Below the pieces are notes generated by a model. The model had not been told where the DNA came from, made no database searches, and was given only the letters and a program-made list of their open reading frames with translations. Positions 60,490 to 64,000 of a stretch of DNA of 64,000 bases are shown in pieces. Each line of letters begins with the position of its first letter. Positions within the stretch are counted from its first letter, which is position 1. Origin of the DNA: Andrena cerasifolii (taxonomy: Eukaryota; Arthropoda; Insecta; Hymenoptera; Andrenidae); the NCBI RefSeq assembly GCF_050908995.1, contig NC_135120.1, positions 22,147,433 to 22,211,432 on the forward strand, in the 5' to 3' direction. The position numbers and the translations under genes are program-made.

Positions 60490-63400
60490 ATATATGCAGT
60501 ATATATAGTATATATATATATATATGTATATTATATTATATTATATTAAATGTTAAGTATACATTTTTTAAAAGAAAGTAATATATAGGTAGAACAATTT
60601 AAAAAGATGCGAAAAATGATAGCTATATTATATTGTACTACTGCGGATAATGTTTGCCTTGGACTGACTACTGAATATATATATATATATATGTATGTAT
60701 GAATACACAAAATATATATATATACTTATATATATATATATATATATATATACTTATATATACATACATACATATATATATATATATACACGTGCGCGCG
60801 CGTACACACACACACACACACACACACAAATACACACAATATAATAAAGTGAAGAACAGTAGTAACGATGAAATATGTATTTATACTTTTAATATTACAA
60901 TGAATTCTAGGGAGGCATAGTCTGTATTCGGAAAGTGTGTTCCGCAAAGAACTTTTTTTTATTTAAACAGGGCATAGGAATTTATTGCTTTCGAACATTG
61001 TGCCTAATCAAGAAGCTACACAGAGTGTTTCACGTTGCGACAGCATTTTGTTCGTTTATGTTTATGCGATCTCGTACGTTGACTCGAATTATTTAATTAC
61101 TATCGTCAATTTACCCAAATTACGAAATTACTATCGTTCGCCTGTGAACATTTTTTTCCTTGTCTCTTTCCAATAGAAACATTGATCTATAAACTCTGCT
61201 TATATCGTAATATGTACCGATCCAAAGTCATTAATGCAGAGAGAAATATTCGAACAATGAGACTGCTGCGTTTTTATCTTCTCCTTTTTGAAATACATAT
61301 TACATATATATATATATAACGCAGGAATATCGATAAAACGGAAATGGTAGCGATGGTCTATAATTTCGATGAATTCTTCGCGATACTTTCGGTTCGATTT
61401 TTCGTTGAGGATAAACTAACTTGTGCGTCTCCAAAGCGGGACTTATCAATCAAGAATTGAGATATTAACTGAATTTTGTATAATAAAAGTTGGACTTTCA
61501 ATAGTGATACGAATGGACTGAAGAATAATTTTACAAGTATTTACAAAACGAAACTGTGGAGTCATCTCTGCATATTGGAAACGAAATATACCATACTAAA
61601 CTGTTCATATTCGAGAAACCGTGAACATATTCTTCTTTGCGCTCGAGAAAAAGATCATAGTTACCTAGAAAATGCACCGCCTATATTTTTCGTCTAAACT
61701 CGTTTATATATACATTTATTTTGTAACACTTCTTGCTAAGTAGTATTCGGAGATGTGATATTATTATTACGAACAGTTATATCATAATGTATGTATTACT
61801 TATTTTTAAATCCCTAAATGGTATGTAGTTTCATTCTCATTTACAAATGGATATTTGTTCTGGAAACGAGGTACCATGATTTTTAAATAATATGAAGTGA
61901 CATTATCCGCGAAGTGTTAACATTTACGTTTCGAAAAGATTCGTGTACGGTGCATTTGAAATTGCGATATTTTTCCAAATGCTTCTAACAACACGTTGTT
62001 TTTAATTTCCCAAGATCTTCTCGGGACATTTAAAGAATCCATTGGTCTCCAAGAAAATGTACTAATATTGTTTAAAGATCTTGGTAAATATTGACTTAAT
62101 GTAAAAAAAAAAACATAAGAAATTAAGGAGGATAAGCATTATAAGGTAGTCATAACACGTTGTTGGTTGCATAAGTTGTTACATATGTTACTTTAAATAC
62201 TGAATCAAATGTCTAGAAAGAAAATGCGAGAGCAAATTGTCTGCTGCATGTGCTCTATAGACTGCGCATCAATTACCGCTTAAAAAAGAAATATTTGCTT
62301 AGGACATAGTATAATTTAAAGGACAAAATGATTGTTCTGCATGGGTGCGTACAATGGTCAAATCTTCATTGCATTTCATGTCCAGTAAAATAATCCTTTA
62401 AAGCTGTTTCAAGTGCGTGTTCTTCGTGGGATGCTAATATAAGACAATAATATCTCAACAATTAAAAAGTACTAGAAATAGTACGCGTGCTTGATGACGT
62501 CGTTGTTTTGTTTTTAATATTCTCATTTAAAATAGATTATACCGATTACGTCTCACTTTCGTTTCTTTAATATTTCTCTACGTGTTTAAAGAAAAAGAAT
62601 TGTTTCGTTTCTATAATACTATGTCCTACGTACTGTTTATAATGTATCCTACTTTTACGCATCGATCGATGATGCATCCTATCGAAAATCTGAGCCCTAC
62701 TGGATTAATAAAGTTTTACGAGCATGTTACACGTGTAGGGCCATGCAGAAGGGCATAATAAAAAATGCTAATGTTATCGAATACAAATGTTCCTTGCAAT
62801 GTGCACGCAGGATAAGAGGATAGTGTGTACAAACGCAAAAACCATTAAATCTATCGCATTATTGTATTACATTTAAAGCGGTGGTGACTTTAAATGGATT
62901 ATGTTGTTAAGCAACGTATTAATCAATCAATTGAAATTATTTGTTTTTTTGCAATTTCTACAGTTGTCACGCTCAAATATGTTCGGTTACGTATTGACAC
63001 AATGTCACAAAACACGTCGATATAGAGAAGGCGATTTACTTTTTTGTAAATCGTTATAGATAAATGATTTCTGGTTTTATACTACACTCTGTGTAATATC
63101 AATTTTTGTAAATCTAAACATTGCTTTACGTATAATTGTATGGTGTACAGTAAAATCTCTACTTCTTAAGTGTATTATTTTTTATGTGTAAATAACTTGC
63201 AGAAAAGGACAGATTTATGTTGTAAACAAAAAGAGCATAGTAAAGTATTAGTACCATAGAAATGATTTTAAATCAAATACTGTACAATCTGTTTTTCTGT
63301 TTGTCTCTTCTCTTCTTTTTTCGTAGAATTTCCTTTGAATATGATTGTGAAAATGCTATACACTTCTTGTTCATTTCCTCCCAAAATTTTATTCACATTT

Positions 63401-64000
63401 GTACATTATCAGTTAAGTTAGAAATGGCAATGGTAATGATTGTGCTTTCTCGTTAATTTCACTCTGGCAAGCATTGGTATACACTTTTAGGAAAGATCAT
63501 CGTTGATTAACGTATTAAAAAAGGGTGTCACGTAGTTGTTACTTATAGTTCAGTCTGAATAAGAGGGACCACAGTACAATATGTTAGAATGAACTTATTA
63601 TTTATACATTCTAAGGTGCTTTAGGAGATTACTTACGTTTCGAGAAAACTGTTATTTAATTTTAAGCATTTACATAGTCCTTCCAACTTCTTCGTATTAA
63701 AATAGAAACGCCATCAGATTGATTCCCCAATCGGTCGTAATATCAGGATTTTAATTTTGTCATTTAACGTATCTATGCGAACGAAATCTATTGTACGTGT
63801 AATGTGGTAATCTTCTAATACATCTTACCTTAAAATTGTCACGGTTTAGTTACATAGAGCCCCACCCCCTGCTTCGCACCTGTATGCCCAGATTAATCAA
63901 AATTATACGAACGGAATAGTGAATGTCGCTTCAGTATTTAAAATGCACATGTCGCCTTAAGTTGTGCTTTTAATGTAACTATGTGTACAGTGTAACAAAT
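58838..64000 (+). other. 3' UTR and AT-rich downstream flank; no further gene seen
   Basis: AT-rich sequence follows the flippase stop codon. AATAAA hexamers occur at 59595-59600, 61492-61497, 62707-62712 and 62757-62762, so cleavage could occur at several points; which is used cannot be told. Open frames here are short and of biased composition. Low-complexity tracts are listed separately. Confidence 0.6.
60447..60840. repeat. Microsatellite cluster (TA)n and (CA)n
   Basis: TA tracts lie at about 60460-60540 and 60675-60790, followed by a gcgcgcg stretch and about 13 CA repeats at 60803-60830. Open frames here (IYIYIY and VCVCVC reading) are artefacts of the repeat. Confidence 0.9.

Noticed and set aside
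60699..60947. Frames of IYIY and VCVC repeats on both strands
   Set aside because: Microsatellite (TA)n and (CA)n reading frames.

Overview
The window looks like a piece of an insect nuclear genome, most likely Hymenoptera. It is AT-rich, with scattered CpG-rich islands, many small DNA transposons and satellites, large introns and standard GT-AG splice sites. No bacterial or viral gene was found. The species cannot be named from the sequence. The call to insects rests on the encoded flippase, which has an insect-type insert and C-terminus.

The one gene I can assemble with confidence is a P4-type ATPase (phospholipid flippase) of the ATP8B class on the + strand. Its common part has 13 coding exons between 51630 and 58837. 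Splice phases agree at every junction and give 1257 residues from the first shared codon. At least one phase-compatible 5' exon lies upstream. An N-terminal exon of about 177 codons ends at 48142, and its start depends on a 17-A homopolymer. A very short alternative first exon may lie at 30718-30751, which would stretch the gene over 28 kb. Weaker first-exon candidates sit at 30035-30121 and 41578-41619. The region after 58838 is AT-rich 3' UTR or flank with several AATAAA sites.

From 1 to about 30 kb I see no supportable host gene. The open frames there are short, often lack ATG and show no family resemblance. What can be seen is a dense set of non-autonomous DNA transposons with readable ends. 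They comprise TA-flanked Tc1/mariner or pogo-like elements (3605-4560, 14121-15001, 26942-27503), a 648-bp foldback element with a 9-bp target duplication (19557-20222), and a hAT-type element with an 8-bp duplication that carries a 29-bp satellite (21942-22563). A perfect 12-bp tandem array lies at 15885-16181.

From 30 to 47 kb the window alternates CpG-rich islands (about 30.0-30.8, 32.2-33.6 and 40.8-41.7 kb) with repeats. The repeats are a long inverted repeat carrying a Pol III B-box-like motif (31223-32028), a second inverted copy of the 14-kb pogo-like family with a nested element (36651-38288), and a second hAT-type element filled by a 24-bp minisatellite (42910-43873). A tRNA-like or SINE sequence lies near 44960. 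The intron between the long N-terminal exon and the first shared exon holds two nested TA-flanked elements (49237-50962).

No undescribed gene system can be claimed. The most interesting signals are two unrelated hAT-type elements that each enclose a tandem satellite, and the uncertain, homopolymer-dependent N-terminus of the flippase.
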